38,668 nucleotides of DNA from the NCBI GenBank assembly GCA_035504215.1, contig DATJSI010000095.1:1-38668 (forward strand), in the 5' to 3' direction. Shown here in pieces: positions 10,569 to 18,548 of this stretch (within the stretch, counting starts at the first letter, position 1; each line of letters opens with the position of its first letter). The DNA comes from Mycobacteriales bacterium. GTDB taxonomy: Bacteria > Actinomycetota > Actinomycetes > JAFAQI01. The translations under genes and the position numbers were made by a program. The notes beneath the pieces are model-generated. The model did not search any database. It had not been told where the DNA came from and saw only the letters and a list, made by a program, of their open reading frames with translations.

Positions 10569-10594
10569 CGGTACGACGGGTGACCGTCGTACCG
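10569..10594 (+). terminator. strong hairpin with GTGA loop between mreB and mreC
   Basis: An 11-bp perfect stem, CGGTACGACGG at 10569-10579 and CCGTCGTACCG at 10584-10594, closes a GTGA tetraloop (GNRA type). It lies 12 bp after the mreB stop and 28 bp before mreC. It could be a partial terminator or an mRNA-processing/stabilising hairpin that lets MreB be made in excess of MreCD; no T-run follows. Confidence 0.55.
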
Positions 10595-10622
10595 CTCTGT
10601 CGACGATGAATCGCGCCCGGAC

Positions 10623-11609
10623 ATGAGGAGCTCCCGGCGGGGTCGCCTGGTGCTGACGATCCTGCTGCTGGCCGCCTTCACCCTGATCACGCTCGACTAC
10701 CGCTCGGGCACGCTCAACGGCGTTCGCAACGTCGCCGAGGACGTCTTCGGGCCGATCGAAGATGTGGTCGACGACGTCACCCACCCGATCGGCTCCTGGT
10801 TCTCCTCGGTCGGCCACCTCGGCAGCTACAAGCACCAGAACCAGCAGCTGAAGAACGAGATCGCCAAGCTGCAGTCGCAGCTGCACCTCACCGCGTTGCA
10901 ACAGCAGGAGCTGCACCAGCTGCAGGGGATCTTCAAGCTGGCGAGCATCGCGCAGTACCGCGTCGTGGCGTCGCGGGTCACCGCCTTCGGCGGCGGGCTC
11001 GGCAGCGACCAGACGGTCACGATCGACCGCGGCAGCGCGAACGGAATCGCGGTCAACGAGACGGTCATCGACGGCGACGGGCTGGTCGGCCGCACGATCA
11101 CGGTCGGGCGCAACACGTCGACCGTTCTGCTCGCCGATGATCCGACCTTCGCCGCCGGTGCGCGGCTCTCCGCGAAGCAGCTCGAGGCGGGCAAGGTGCA
11201 GGGCAACGGCGTCAACCAGCCGATGACGCTGACCCTCTACAGCACGACCGTGCGCCCGCAGGTCAACGAGGATGTCGTCACTCTCGGCGACCAGAACAAC
11301 ACGCCGTTCGTGCCTGAGGTGCCGATCGGCCAGATCACCAAGGTCTCGCCGCCGAACGGCGGGCTCGCGCAGAGTGCGACGGTCAAGCCGTTCGTCGACT
11401 TCAACGCGATCGACGTCGTCGCCGTCGTCACCCACGCGCCGTCGTCGGTGAAGCACGACAGCCTGCTGCCGCACCCGCCGAAGCCCACACCCACCGTCAC
11501 CGTGACCACCACGGTGACCGCGACTCCGGGCCAGCCGCCACCGTCGTCACCACCGGCGAGCGGCGGATCATCACCGGCCGTGCCGCCGTCGAAGTCCTCG
11601 AGCCCGTGA
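10623..11609 (+). CDS. mreC: rod shape-determining protein MreC
   Basis: Membrane-anchored scaffold of the elongation machinery, with its main domain outside the cytoplasmic membrane. In the 328-residue sequence, a basic N-terminus (MRSSRRGR) precedes one membrane helix at about 9-24. A Gln/Leu-rich coiled coil follows at about 75-105, then the two-lobed MreC domain at about 115-275. The last 50 residues are a Pro/Thr/Ser-rich tail, longer than in typical MreC and probably disordered. Its stop overlaps the GTG of mreD (GTGA), indicating coupling. Confidence 0.94.
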   Translation: MRSSRRGRLVLTILLLAAFTLITLDYRSGTLNGVRNVAEDVFGPIEDVVDDVTHPIGSWFSSVGHLGSYKHQNQQLKNEIAKLQSQLHLTALQQQELHQLQGIFKLASIAQYRVVASRVTAFGGGLGSDQTVTIDRGSANGIAVNETVIDGDGLVGRTITVGRNTSTVLLADDPTFAAGARLSAKQLEAGKVQGNGVNQPMTLTLYSTTVRPQVNEDVVTLGDQNNTPFVPEVPIGQITKVSPPNGGLAQSATVKPFVDFNAIDVVAVVTHAPSSVKHDSLLPHPPKPTPTVTVTTTVTATPGQPPPSSPPASGGSSPAVPPSKSSSP

Positions 11610-12115
11610 CCGCGCGGCGGATCCTTTACCGACTGGTCATCGTCTTCGTTGCGGCGGTCCTTCAGGTGGTGGTGGTCAACCGGCTGCCGCTGCCGGGCGG
11701 CCGACCGGATCTGCTCGTTCTGGTCGTGGTCGGGATCGCGCTGGCATCCGGCGCCGAGCGGGGCGCGATGTTCGGGTTCTTCGCCGGATTTGTCGCGGAC
11801 GTCCTGCCCCCTGCGGGCCACATCGCCGGCCGGCTCGCCTTCGCCTACACCGTGGTCGGCTACCTCGCCGGCCTGGCCGACGACCCGGAGGAGACCTCTG
11901 TCCTCACCACGATCCTGGTCGTGGCCGGCGGGTCAGCAGCGGTCGTGCTGGTCTACTCCGGGCTCGGCGCGCTGCTCGGCGACGTCCGTGTGACCGCGCA
12001 TTCCACGGTTCATTCGCTCGTCTTCACCGTTGTCTACGATGTGGTACTGGCGCCATTCGTGGTCCCGTTCGTCTCGGCTGTGGCTCGGCGGCTGGAGCCG
12101 GTCGGAGCCCGATAG
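11606..12115 (+). CDS. mreD: rod shape-determining protein MreD
   Basis: Small polytopic membrane protein that works with MreC, PBP2 and RodA. The 169 residues hold about five hydrophobic segments, starting with LVIVFVAAVLQVVVV and the LPGGRPDLLVLVVVGIAL stretch that is characteristic of the family. The GTG start overlaps the mreC stop by four bases. The 67 bp between mreD and mrdA contain no promoter that I trust. Confidence 0.9.
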   Translation: MTARRILYRLVIVFVAAVLQVVVVNRLPLPGGRPDLLVLVVVGIALASGAERGAMFGFFAGFVADVLPPAGHIAGRLAFAYTVVGYLAGLADDPEETSVLTTILVVAGGSAAVVLVYSGLGALLGDVRVTAHSTVHSLVFTVVYDVVLAPFVVPFVSAVARRLEPVGAR

Positions 12116-12182
12116 GCCCGCCGACCAACCGCACAACCGCCCGCACCGCCCGTATGGATCGCCTGACCGAGAGCGTTCACCT

Positions 12183-14390
12183 GTGACCGATCGATCCCAT
12201 CTGCGGCTCGTCGTGCTCAGCGTGCTCGTCGTCTCGCTGGTCGCGACGTTGCTGGGCCGGCTCTGGTACCTGCAGGTGCTTGCGGCGCCGCAGTTCCGCG
12301 CAGAGGTCGACAGCAGTCAGGTTCGCGACGTCGTGACCCAGCCGTCCCGCGGCGATGTGTTCGACGACATGGGCCGGCCGCTGATCGACAACAAGACCGC
12401 GCTGGTCATCTCGGTCGACCGCTCGGCACTCGACCGGCAAGCGGACGGTGGCAAGGCGGTGCTGCACCGGCTGGCGAAGCTGTTGCACACGTCGTACACG
12501 AAGCTCGCGCACGAGACCCGGCTGTGCGGGAAGAACTCGGCGGGGCACTACGTCACTGCGCCGTGCTGGGGCGGTTCGCCGTACCAGCCGATTCCGGTCA
12601 GCCAGCTCAAGCCGGACCTCGCCTCGACCAAGCGTGCGCTCTACATCGCAGAGATGCAGGGGGAGTACCCCGGCGTGACCGCGCAGCTTGCCGCGGTGCG
12701 GAACTACCCACGACCCGACGGCGCGGACGCGAGCGCGATCCTCGGTTACCTCGAGCCGATTCAGGCCGCGCAACTGAAGAAGCTGACCCCGGCGCAGCAG
12801 AACCTGCAGCGCGACAGCGTCGTCGGCGCGACCGGCCTCGAGGAGTACTACAACAACTACCTGCGCGGCCGGCAGGGCTTGAAGCGAGTACGCGTCGACC
12901 ATCTCGGCAACGTCACCGGGACACTCAGCGTCAAGCCGCCGCAGCCCGGCGACAGCATCGTCACGAACATCGACGCCAAGGTGCAGGCCGCGTTGGAGCA
13001 GCAGCTCCAGGACGCGATCACGGCCGCACGCAACGCGGGCAAGACCGCGGACTACGACGCCGGCGTCGTGATGAACGTGCGCACGGGCGGCATCATCGCG
13101 ATGTCGGGCTGGCCGACGTATCAGCCGAACCATGCGCCACCGACGCTGACGGTGAAGCAGTACAAGAAGCTCGAGCACGATCCGGGCCACCCGTTGTTCG
13201 ACAAGGCCTTCGAGGCTGCTGCAGCACCTGGCTCAAGCTTCAAACTGATCTCGTCGTCCGGTTTGCTGTGGGACGGCACCGCGAACACCTACAGCCAGTA
13301 CGACTGCTCGGCGACGTACAACCACAAGCACAACTTCGAGGGCGAAGTCGGGGGCATGGAGACCCTGCACACCGCCATCGTGCAGTCCTGCGACACCGTG
13401 TTCTACCGCCTTGCGCGCAAGGACTGGGATCGGGACTTCACTCTGGTCAAGGAGGGCAAGAAGCCGGTCGAGGGCGTGCAGCACATCGCGCACGAGTATG
13501 GGCTCGGCGAGAACCCCGACCTCGACCTGCCCAACGCGGCAACCGGCCACATCGCCGACCGCAAGAACCAGAAGCTCGCCTGGGAGGCCCAGCGCAAGAA
13601 CTACTGCGCGGGCGCGGCGCGGCGGGCGAAGGGGACCTACCTGCAGAAGCTCGACGCGTTCGACTGTCAGGACGGATGGGAGTTCGAGCCCGGCGACCAG
13701 GAGGACGAGGACATCGGGCAGGGCACCGTGACCGTCTCACCGCTTCAGCTCGCCGTTGCCTACTCGGCACTCGCCAACGGCGGCAAGGTCTTCGAGCCGC
13801 GGGTGGCGAAGGCGATCTACAGCCCGACCGGGCAGTTGATCAAGCGGATCAAGGCGCCGGTCCGCGACCATCTATCCGTGAGCACGGCCGACCTCAACTA
13901 CATCCGGCAGGCGATGTACGGCGTCACCACCGAGAACGGTGGAACCGCCGCCGGCACGTTCCAGGGTTTCCCGATGAACAAGGTCCTCGTCGGTGGCAAG
14001 ACCGGCACCGCCGAGCTGACCGGAACCAACCAGGACGGCGCCTGGTTCGCGTCGTTCGCCGGGCCCGCCGGAGGCAAGCCGCAGTACGTCACCGTCATCG
14101 AGGTGAACAAGGCCAACGAGGGTGCGGTGAGCGCGGCTCCGTACGTGCGCAAGATGTGGGAGGAGCTCTACGGTCTCGGCGGGCACAAGGCGCTGTTCCC
14201 GAACGGTGTGCCGCCGAAGAAGCTGCCGACGATCGCGCCGAGCATCGGCGGGACGGTACAGACCCACCACCACTCGAAGTCGAGCAAGAAGTCGACCCCG
14301 GGCTCGCCGCCACCGTCGCCGAGCACGACCACGGCGGGCGGCGTACCGCCGGTGCTGCCGCCCGAGCTGCGGCCGTGGGCCATGCAGTGA
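12183..14390 (+). CDS. mrdA: penicillin-binding protein 2 (elongation transpeptidase)
   Basis: Class B PBP that cross-links peptidoglycan during elongation together with the glycosyltransferase RodA. I chose the GTG at 12183, just before the N-terminal membrane helix (LRLVVLSVLVVSLVATLL); the ATG at 12030 lies inside mreD. This gives 735 residues. A PBP dimer domain precedes the transpeptidase domain, which has the active-site Ser351 in SSFK (351-354), the second motif Ser402-Cys-Asp404 and KTGT at 606-609. Asp in place of Asn in the second motif (SCD) is common in actinobacterial PBP2. The C-terminal 45 residues are a His/Lys/Ser/Pro-rich tail. The stop overlaps the rodA start (GTGA). Confidence 0.94.
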   Translation: MTDRSHLRLVVLSVLVVSLVATLLGRLWYLQVLAAPQFRAEVDSSQVRDVVTQPSRGDVFDDMGRPLIDNKTALVISVDRSALDRQADGGKAVLHRLAKLLHTSYTKLAHETRLCGKNSAGHYVTAPCWGGSPYQPIPVSQLKPDLASTKRALYIAEMQGEYPGVTAQLAAVRNYPRPDGADASAILGYLEPIQAAQLKKLTPAQQNLQRDSVVGATGLEEYYNNYLRGRQGLKRVRVDHLGNVTGTLSVKPPQPGDSIVTNIDAKVQAALEQQLQDAITAARNAGKTADYDAGVVMNVRTGGIIAMSGWPTYQPNHAPPTLTVKQYKKLEHDPGHPLFDKAFEAAAAPGSSFKLISSSGLLWDGTANTYSQYDCSATYNHKHNFEGEVGGMETLHTAIVQSCDTVFYRLARKDWDRDFTLVKEGKKPVEGVQHIAHEYGLGENPDLDLPNAATGHIADRKNQKLAWEAQRKNYCAGAARRAKGTYLQKLDAFDCQDGWEFEPGDQEDEDIGQGTVTVSPLQLAVAYSALANGGKVFEPRVAKAIYSPTGQLIKRIKAPVRDHLSVSTADLNYIRQAMYGVTTENGGTAAGTFQGFPMNKVLVGGKTGTAELTGTNQDGAWFASFAGPAGGKPQYVTVIEVNKANEGAVSAAPYVRKMWEELYGLGGHKALFPNGVPPKKLPTIAPSIGGTVQTHHHSKSSKKSTPGSPPPSPSTTTAGGVPPVLPPELRPWAMQ

Positions 14391-15565
14391 GCGACATCTC
14401 GGCCTCGACCCGGTCCGCTCCGGTCAGTGCGCGGCGCGAGTCGATCACGTCGCGGGTGCTCGATCGTGAGTCCTACCTGCGCAAGATGGACTGGATCCTG
14501 GTCGGCGCGGTCGCGGTGCTGTGCGTGATGGGCTGCGCGTTGGTGTGGGCCGCGGCCAAGCCGCAGGGCCTCGGCTCGTCGTACCTCAAGAAGGACCTGC
14601 TCAACGTCATCATCGGGGTCGGCCTCGCCGTCGTCGCCGCGCTCGTCGACTACCGGACGCTGCGCGCGTACACGCCGGTGTTGTACGTCGCGTCGGTCAT
14701 CGGGCTGCTCGCGGTGCTGTCACCGCTCGGGCAACGAATCAACGGCGCCCACTCGTGGATCTCGCTCGGTGGCGGCTTCGAGATCCAGCCGTCGGAGTTC
14801 GCGAAGGTGGCGGTGATCCTCGGCATCGCCATGCTGTGCTCGGAGAAACGCGAAGGCAGCACGGTCCCGACCAACCAGGACATCCTGTTCAGCCTCGGCA
14901 TCGCGGGGGTGCCTGTGCTGTTGATCCTCGCCCAGCCCGACGTCGGCTCGACCATGGTCTTCGCCGTGATCATCTTCGGCATGCTGTCGCTGTCCGGGAT
15001 CTCGGCGCGCTGGATCGTCAGCATGCTGGTCGCCGCGGTCCTCGGATCGCTGTTGATCGCTCATCTGCACCTGCTGCACAAGTACCAGATCGACCGGCTG
15101 CTGAGCTTCACGCATCCCGGTGCCGGCGTCGAGAGCTTCGGGCTCAACCAGCACGAGTCTCTGCTCGCGATCGGCCACGGCGGCATCTTCGGGCAGGGGC
15201 TCGGGCACGGCTCCCTGACCAACGGCCAGTACGTGCCCGAGCAGCCCACCGACTTCATCTTCTCGGTCGCGGGCGAGGAGCTCGGGCTGGTCGGCTCGGG
15301 GCTGATCGTGATCCTCAGCGGCGTCGTGCTCTGGCGGGCGTTGCGGATCGCTCGTCTCGCCCAGGACCGGTTCGGGATGCTGGTCGCGGTGGGCATCGCG
15401 TGCTGGTTCGGGTTCCAGGCGTTCGAGAACATCGGGATGAACCTCGGCATCATGCCGATCACCGGCTTGCCGCTGACCTTCGTGTCCTACGGCGGTACGT
15501 CGATGTTCGCTTCGATGATCGCGATCGGGCTGTTGCAGAACGTGCACATCCGCACGGCGCGCTGA
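14387..15565 (+). CDS. rodA: peptidoglycan glycosyltransferase RodA (SEDS family)
   Basis: SEDS-family polymerase that extends glycan strands from lipid II, paired with PBP2. From the GTG at 14387, which overlaps the mrdA stop, it has 392 residues with about ten membrane helices. Family signatures are EQPTDFIFSVAGEELGLVG in the large outer loop and LTFVSYGGTSM near the C-terminus. The first 30 residues are a polar cytoplasmic tail. The long reading frame that extends upstream through mrdA is a shadow and not part of this gene. Confidence 0.95.
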   Translation: MSDISASTRSAPVSARRESITSRVLDRESYLRKMDWILVGAVAVLCVMGCALVWAAAKPQGLGSSYLKKDLLNVIIGVGLAVVAALVDYRTLRAYTPVLYVASVIGLLAVLSPLGQRINGAHSWISLGGGFEIQPSEFAKVAVILGIAMLCSEKREGSTVPTNQDILFSLGIAGVPVLLILAQPDVGSTMVFAVIIFGMLSLSGISARWIVSMLVAAVLGSLLIAHLHLLHKYQIDRLLSFTHPGAGVESFGLNQHESLLAIGHGGIFGQGLGHGSLTNGQYVPEQPTDFIFSVAGEELGLVGSGLIVILSGVVLWRALRIARLAQDRFGMLVAVGIACWFGFQAFENIGMNLGIMPITGLPLTFVSYGGTSMFASMIAIGLLQNVHIRTAR

Positions 15566-15572
15566 TCCCGCC

Positions 15573-15578
15573 TACCCT
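15573..15578 (+). promoter_or_regulatory. -10 box before the TIGR03960 gene (leaderless type)
   Basis: TACCCT lies 6 nt upstream of the GTG at 15585 in the 19-bp gap after rodA, with no Shine-Dalgarno. It suggests that the radical SAM gene has its own leaderless start in addition to possible read-through. Confidence 0.4.
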
Positions 15579-15584
15579 GGCATC

Positions 15585-17519
15585 GTGACGACGAGCCAGC
15601 CGGTCGAGAGCGTGTTCCCCCGGCTCGAACCGCTGCTCCCGCTCGTACGCAAGCCGGTGCAGTACGTCGGCGGTGAGTTGCACGCGACGGTCAAGGACTG
15701 GGACGCCGCGACTGTGCGCTGGGCGCTGATGTATCCCGACGCGTACGAGGTCGGTCAGCCCAACCAGGGCCTGCAGATCCTCTACGAGGTGCTGAACGAG
15801 CAGCCGGACGTTCTCGCGGAGCGCACCTACTGCGTGTGGCCGGACCTCGAGGTGTTGATGCGGCAGCACGGGATCCCTCAGTTCACCGTCGATGCACACC
15901 GGCCGGTGGGTGCCTTCGATCTGCTCGGCGTGTCGTTCGCGACCGAGCTCGGGTACACGAACCTGCTCACCGCACTCGACCTGGCCGGCGTTCCGATCCT
16001 CGCGGCCGCCCGGTCCGACGGCCACCCGATCGTGGTCGCGGGCGGGCATGCCGCGTTCAACCCGGAACCCATCGCCGACTTCATCGATGCCGCGGTGCTC
16101 GGCGATGGCGAGCAGGCCGTGCTTGCCATCACCGACCTCGTCCGTGCGTGGCGGGCCGGCGGCTGTGCCGGGGGCCGCGCCGGCCTGCTGGCCGCGCTCG
16201 CCGAGAGCGGGGTCGCGTACGTCCCGGCGTACTACGACGTGAGCTACCTGCCCGACGGCCGGATCCAGCGGGTCGCGCCCAACCGGCCGGGCGTCCCGTG
16301 GCGGGTGGCGAAGCACACGGTGATGGACCTCGACGAGTGGCCCTACCCGAAGCGGCCGCTCGTGCCGCTCGCCGAGACCGTGCACGAGCGCTACAGCGTC
16401 GAGATCTTTCGCGGCTGCACGCGCGGGTGCCGGTTCTGCCAGGCGGGGATGATCACGCGACCGGTGCGGGAGCGCTCGATCACCACGGTCGGCGAGATGG
16501 TGCAGAACGGCATCGCGGCGACCGGGTTCGAGGAGGTCGGGCTGCTGTCGCTGTCCAGCGCCGACCACAGTGAGATCGGCGAGATCGCCAAGGGCCTCGC
16601 CGACCGGTACGACGGCGAGAACGTTTCGCTGTCGCTGCCGTCGACCCGTGTCGACGCTTTCAACATCACGCTGGCCAACGAGCTGTCGCGCAACGGGCGG
16701 CGTACCGGGCTGACGTTCGCGCCCGAGGGGGGCAGCGAGCGGATGCGTCAGGTCATCAACAAGATGGTCACCGAGGACGATCTGATCCGCACGGTCGCGA
16801 CGGCGTACGGGAACGGCTGGCGGCAGGTGAAGCTCTACTTCATGTGCGGGCTGCCGACCGAGACCGACGAGGACGTGCTCTCGATCGCCGGCATGGCGCG
16901 GCGCGTGATCGCGACCGGGCGTGAGGCGGCGGGGCGCAAGGACATCCGGTGCACGGTGTCGATCGGTGCGTTCGTGCCGAAGCCGCACACGCCGTTCCAG
17001 TGGGCGGCTCAGCTCGACCACGAGTCGGTTGACCACCGGTTGCGGGCGCTGAGGTCGGCGATCAGCCACGATCGCGAGTTCGGCCGTTCGATCGGGCTGC
17101 GCTACCACGACGGGCGGCCGTCGATCATCGAAGGGCTGCTCTCGCGCGGCGACCGCCGGGTCGGCGCCGTGATCCGGCTGGTGTGGGAGCGCGGGCAGCG
17201 ATTCGACGGCTGGAGCGAGCACTTCTCCTTCGAGCGGTGGACCGAGGCGTGTGACGAGGTCTTCGCCGACCAGCCCGTCTCGCTCGACTGGTACACGACT
17301 CGTGAGCGGGCGCTGTCCGAGGTGCTGCCGTGGGACCACCTCGACGCCGGGCTCGACAAGGACTGGATGTGGGAGGACTGGCAGCAGGCGCTCGCCGGGG
17401 GCGAGGTCGAGGACTGCCGCTGGTCGCCGTGCTACGACTGCGGCGTGTGCCCGTCGCTCGGCACCGAGACCCAGGTCGGCCCCACGGGCCGCGCGCTGCT
17501 CCCGCTCACCCCGGTCTGA
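15585..17519 (+). CDS. TIGR03960-family B12-binding radical SAM protein
   Basis: Predicted iron-sulfur radical SAM enzyme of unknown substrate. The 644-residue protein has an N-terminal region in the place of the cobalamin-binding domain (about 80-230, with VVAGGHAAFNPEP near 148-160). The radical SAM cluster motif is Cys278-x3-Cys282-x2-Cys285 (GCTRGCRFC). EGGSERMRQVINK and the later CYDCGVCPSLG stretch near the C-terminus are also family-like. The partner DUF2344 gene follows immediately, as in most actinobacteria and many firmicutes, near RNase E/G and L21. That context suggests, but does not prove, a role linked to RNA or ribosome modification. Repeat array C is inserted between the two partners. 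Confidence 0.88.
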   Translation: MTTSQPVESVFPRLEPLLPLVRKPVQYVGGELHATVKDWDAATVRWALMYPDAYEVGQPNQGLQILYEVLNEQPDVLAERTYCVWPDLEVLMRQHGIPQFTVDAHRPVGAFDLLGVSFATELGYTNLLTALDLAGVPILAAARSDGHPIVVAGGHAAFNPEPIADFIDAAVLGDGEQAVLAITDLVRAWRAGGCAGGRAGLLAALAESGVAYVPAYYDVSYLPDGRIQRVAPNRPGVPWRVAKHTVMDLDEWPYPKRPLVPLAETVHERYSVEIFRGCTRGCRFCQAGMITRPVRERSITTVGEMVQNGIAATGFEEVGLLSLSSADHSEIGEIAKGLADRYDGENVSLSLPSTRVDAFNITLANELSRNGRRTGLTFAPEGGSERMRQVINKMVTEDDLIRTVATAYGNGWRQVKLYFMCGLPTETDEDVLSIAGMARRVIATGREAAGRKDIRCTVSIGAFVPKPHTPFQWAAQLDHESVDHRLRALRSAISHDREFGRSIGLRYHDGRPSIIEGLLSRGDRRVGAVIRLVWERGQRFDGWSEHFSFERWTEACDEVFADQPVSLDWYTTRERALSEVLPWDHLDAGLDKDWMWEDWQQALAGGEVEDCRWSPCYDCGVCPSLGTETQVGPTGRALLPLTPV

Positions 17520-17535
17520 TGCACCGCCCCGCTCC

Positions 17536-17618
17536 GCACGCATGGCCCATCGGTGGGGCTATTGCCCCACGCATGGCCCATAGGTGGGGCTATCGCCCCA
17601 CGGATGGGCCATGCGGAT
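17536..17618. repeat. palindromic repeat array C (3 units)
   Basis: Cores are centred at 17546 and 17577 (ATGGCCCAT) and at 17608 (ATGGGCCAT), each 31 bp apart. The linkers GTGGGGCTATTGCCCCAC and GTGGGGCTATCGCCCCAC are perfect 7-bp stems with 4-base loops. The array fills the gap between the TIGR03960 gene and its DUF2344 partner, and the AT that ends the last core supplies the start of the ATG at 17611. Confidence 0.88.
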
Positions 17619-18402
17619 GAGCCGGCAGCCGGAAGGGCCGCCACCGCCACCGGTCGTCCAGCGGCTGCGGGTCCGGTACGCCAAGCGCGGGCGGTTGCGC
17701 TTCACCAGCCATCGCGACTTCGCCCGCGCGTTCGAACGCGCGCTGCGCCGCTCCGGCGTACCGATCGCGTTCAGCGCCGGCTTCACGCCGCACCCGAAGG
17801 TCTCCTACGCCGGGGCCGCGCCGACCGGGGTGGCCTCGGACGCGGAGTACCTCGAGATCGGGCTGGCGGCGGTCCGCGAGCCGGCCGAGGTCCGGGCCGC
17901 CCTCGACGGCGCCCTGCCGCCCGGGCTGGACATCGTCGAGGTCGTGCAGGCGCCTGCGGACGGCGGCTCGCTCGCCGACCGGATCGAGGCCTCCGCGTGG
18001 CGGATCGTGCTCCCGGGCGTGTCGGCCGAGGCCGCCGGCGCCGCGCTCGACCGCCTGCTGGCGGCGGACGGCGCGCCGGTCGAACGGCTGACCAAGGACG
18101 GCCCGCGGACGGTCGATGCGCGGGCTGTGCTGCTCAGCGCGAGGCTCGCGAACGGCTCGCCGGATCCCGAGCCGGCCGAGGTGAACGCCCGATGTGCGAC
18201 ACTGGAAGTGGTCGTGCGGCATTCATCACCCGCTGTTCGACCCGACGACATCTTGACGGCGTTGCGCGCGATCGGCGCACTGTCGACGCCCGTCACCCCC
18301 GTGGTGACGCGGCTGGCGCAGGGGCTGGTCGACCCAACGTCGCCGGAGGACGCGAGGCGCCTGGTCGACCCGCTGAGCGAGCCCGGCACGGTCCGGGCGT
18401 AG
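17611..18402 (+). CDS. DUF2344 (TIGR03936) radical SAM-linked protein
   Basis: Partner of the upstream radical SAM protein; its function is unknown. The N-terminal part RLRVRYAKRGRLRFTSHRD, then SAGFTPHPKVSYA, is the family signature. The protein has 263 residues from the ATG at 17611 or 261 from the ATG at 17617. The first ATG is partly made of repeat array C, and neither start has a clear Shine-Dalgarno, so the exact start is open. An earlier in-frame ATG at 17584 lies within the array and is unlikely. The gene is followed by a 146-bp leader and rne. Confidence 0.85.
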   Translation: MRMSRQPEGPPPPPVVQRLRVRYAKRGRLRFTSHRDFARAFERALRRSGVPIAFSAGFTPHPKVSYAGAAPTGVASDAEYLEIGLAAVREPAEVRAALDGALPPGLDIVEVVQAPADGGSLADRIEASAWRIVLPGVSAEAAGAALDRLLAADGAPVERLTKDGPRTVDARAVLLSARLANGSPDPEPAEVNARCATLEVVVRHSSPAVRPDDILTALRAIGALSTPVTPVVTRLAQGLVDPTSPEDARRLVDPLSEPGTVRA

Positions 18403-18468
18403 CCCGGCGAGCAGACACCGCCGGCGCCGTCCTCACGGATGCCGTCGCCCAATCGGCTTCCGCCGTGA

Positions 18469-18528
18469 GCCGCTTTCGAGCGGCGTACGGCGACACCTCG
18501 CTCCCGAGCGGGGCGCCAAGGCGCTCCC
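18469..18528 (+). promoter_or_regulatory. rne leader hairpins (possible autoregulatory element)
   Basis: Two hairpins lie in the gap before rne. GCCGCT and AGCGGC close a TTCG tetraloop at 18469-18484. GGGGCGCC pairs with GGCGCTCCC around AA at 18510-18528, leaving one base bulged. They end 20 nt before the start codon. In E. coli, RNase E controls its own mRNA through 5' UTR hairpins; a similar role here is an inference. Confidence 0.45.
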
Positions 18529-18548
18529 GGGAACGGACAGGAGAGTAC

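Noticed and set aside
12154-12186. Ten-residue upstream reading frame overlapping the mrdA start as a regulatory leader peptide
   Set aside because: No Shine-Dalgarno and no distinctive codons; such short frames are expected by chance.
13386-13394. Missing Asn in the PBP2 second motif (SCD instead of SxN) as a sign of inactivation
   Set aside because: SCD is common in actinobacterial PBP2, and SSFK and KTGT are intact.
15459-17543. Long minus-strand frame antisense to the TIGR03960 gene
   Set aside because: Shadow frame with no recognisable motifs, opposite to a gene with a clear radical SAM motif.
17553-18548. N-terminal extension of RNase E through the DUF2344 gene
   Set aside because: The frame is open only because of base composition; a strong AGGAG precedes the GTG at 18549, and DUF2344 family sequence is in another frame.
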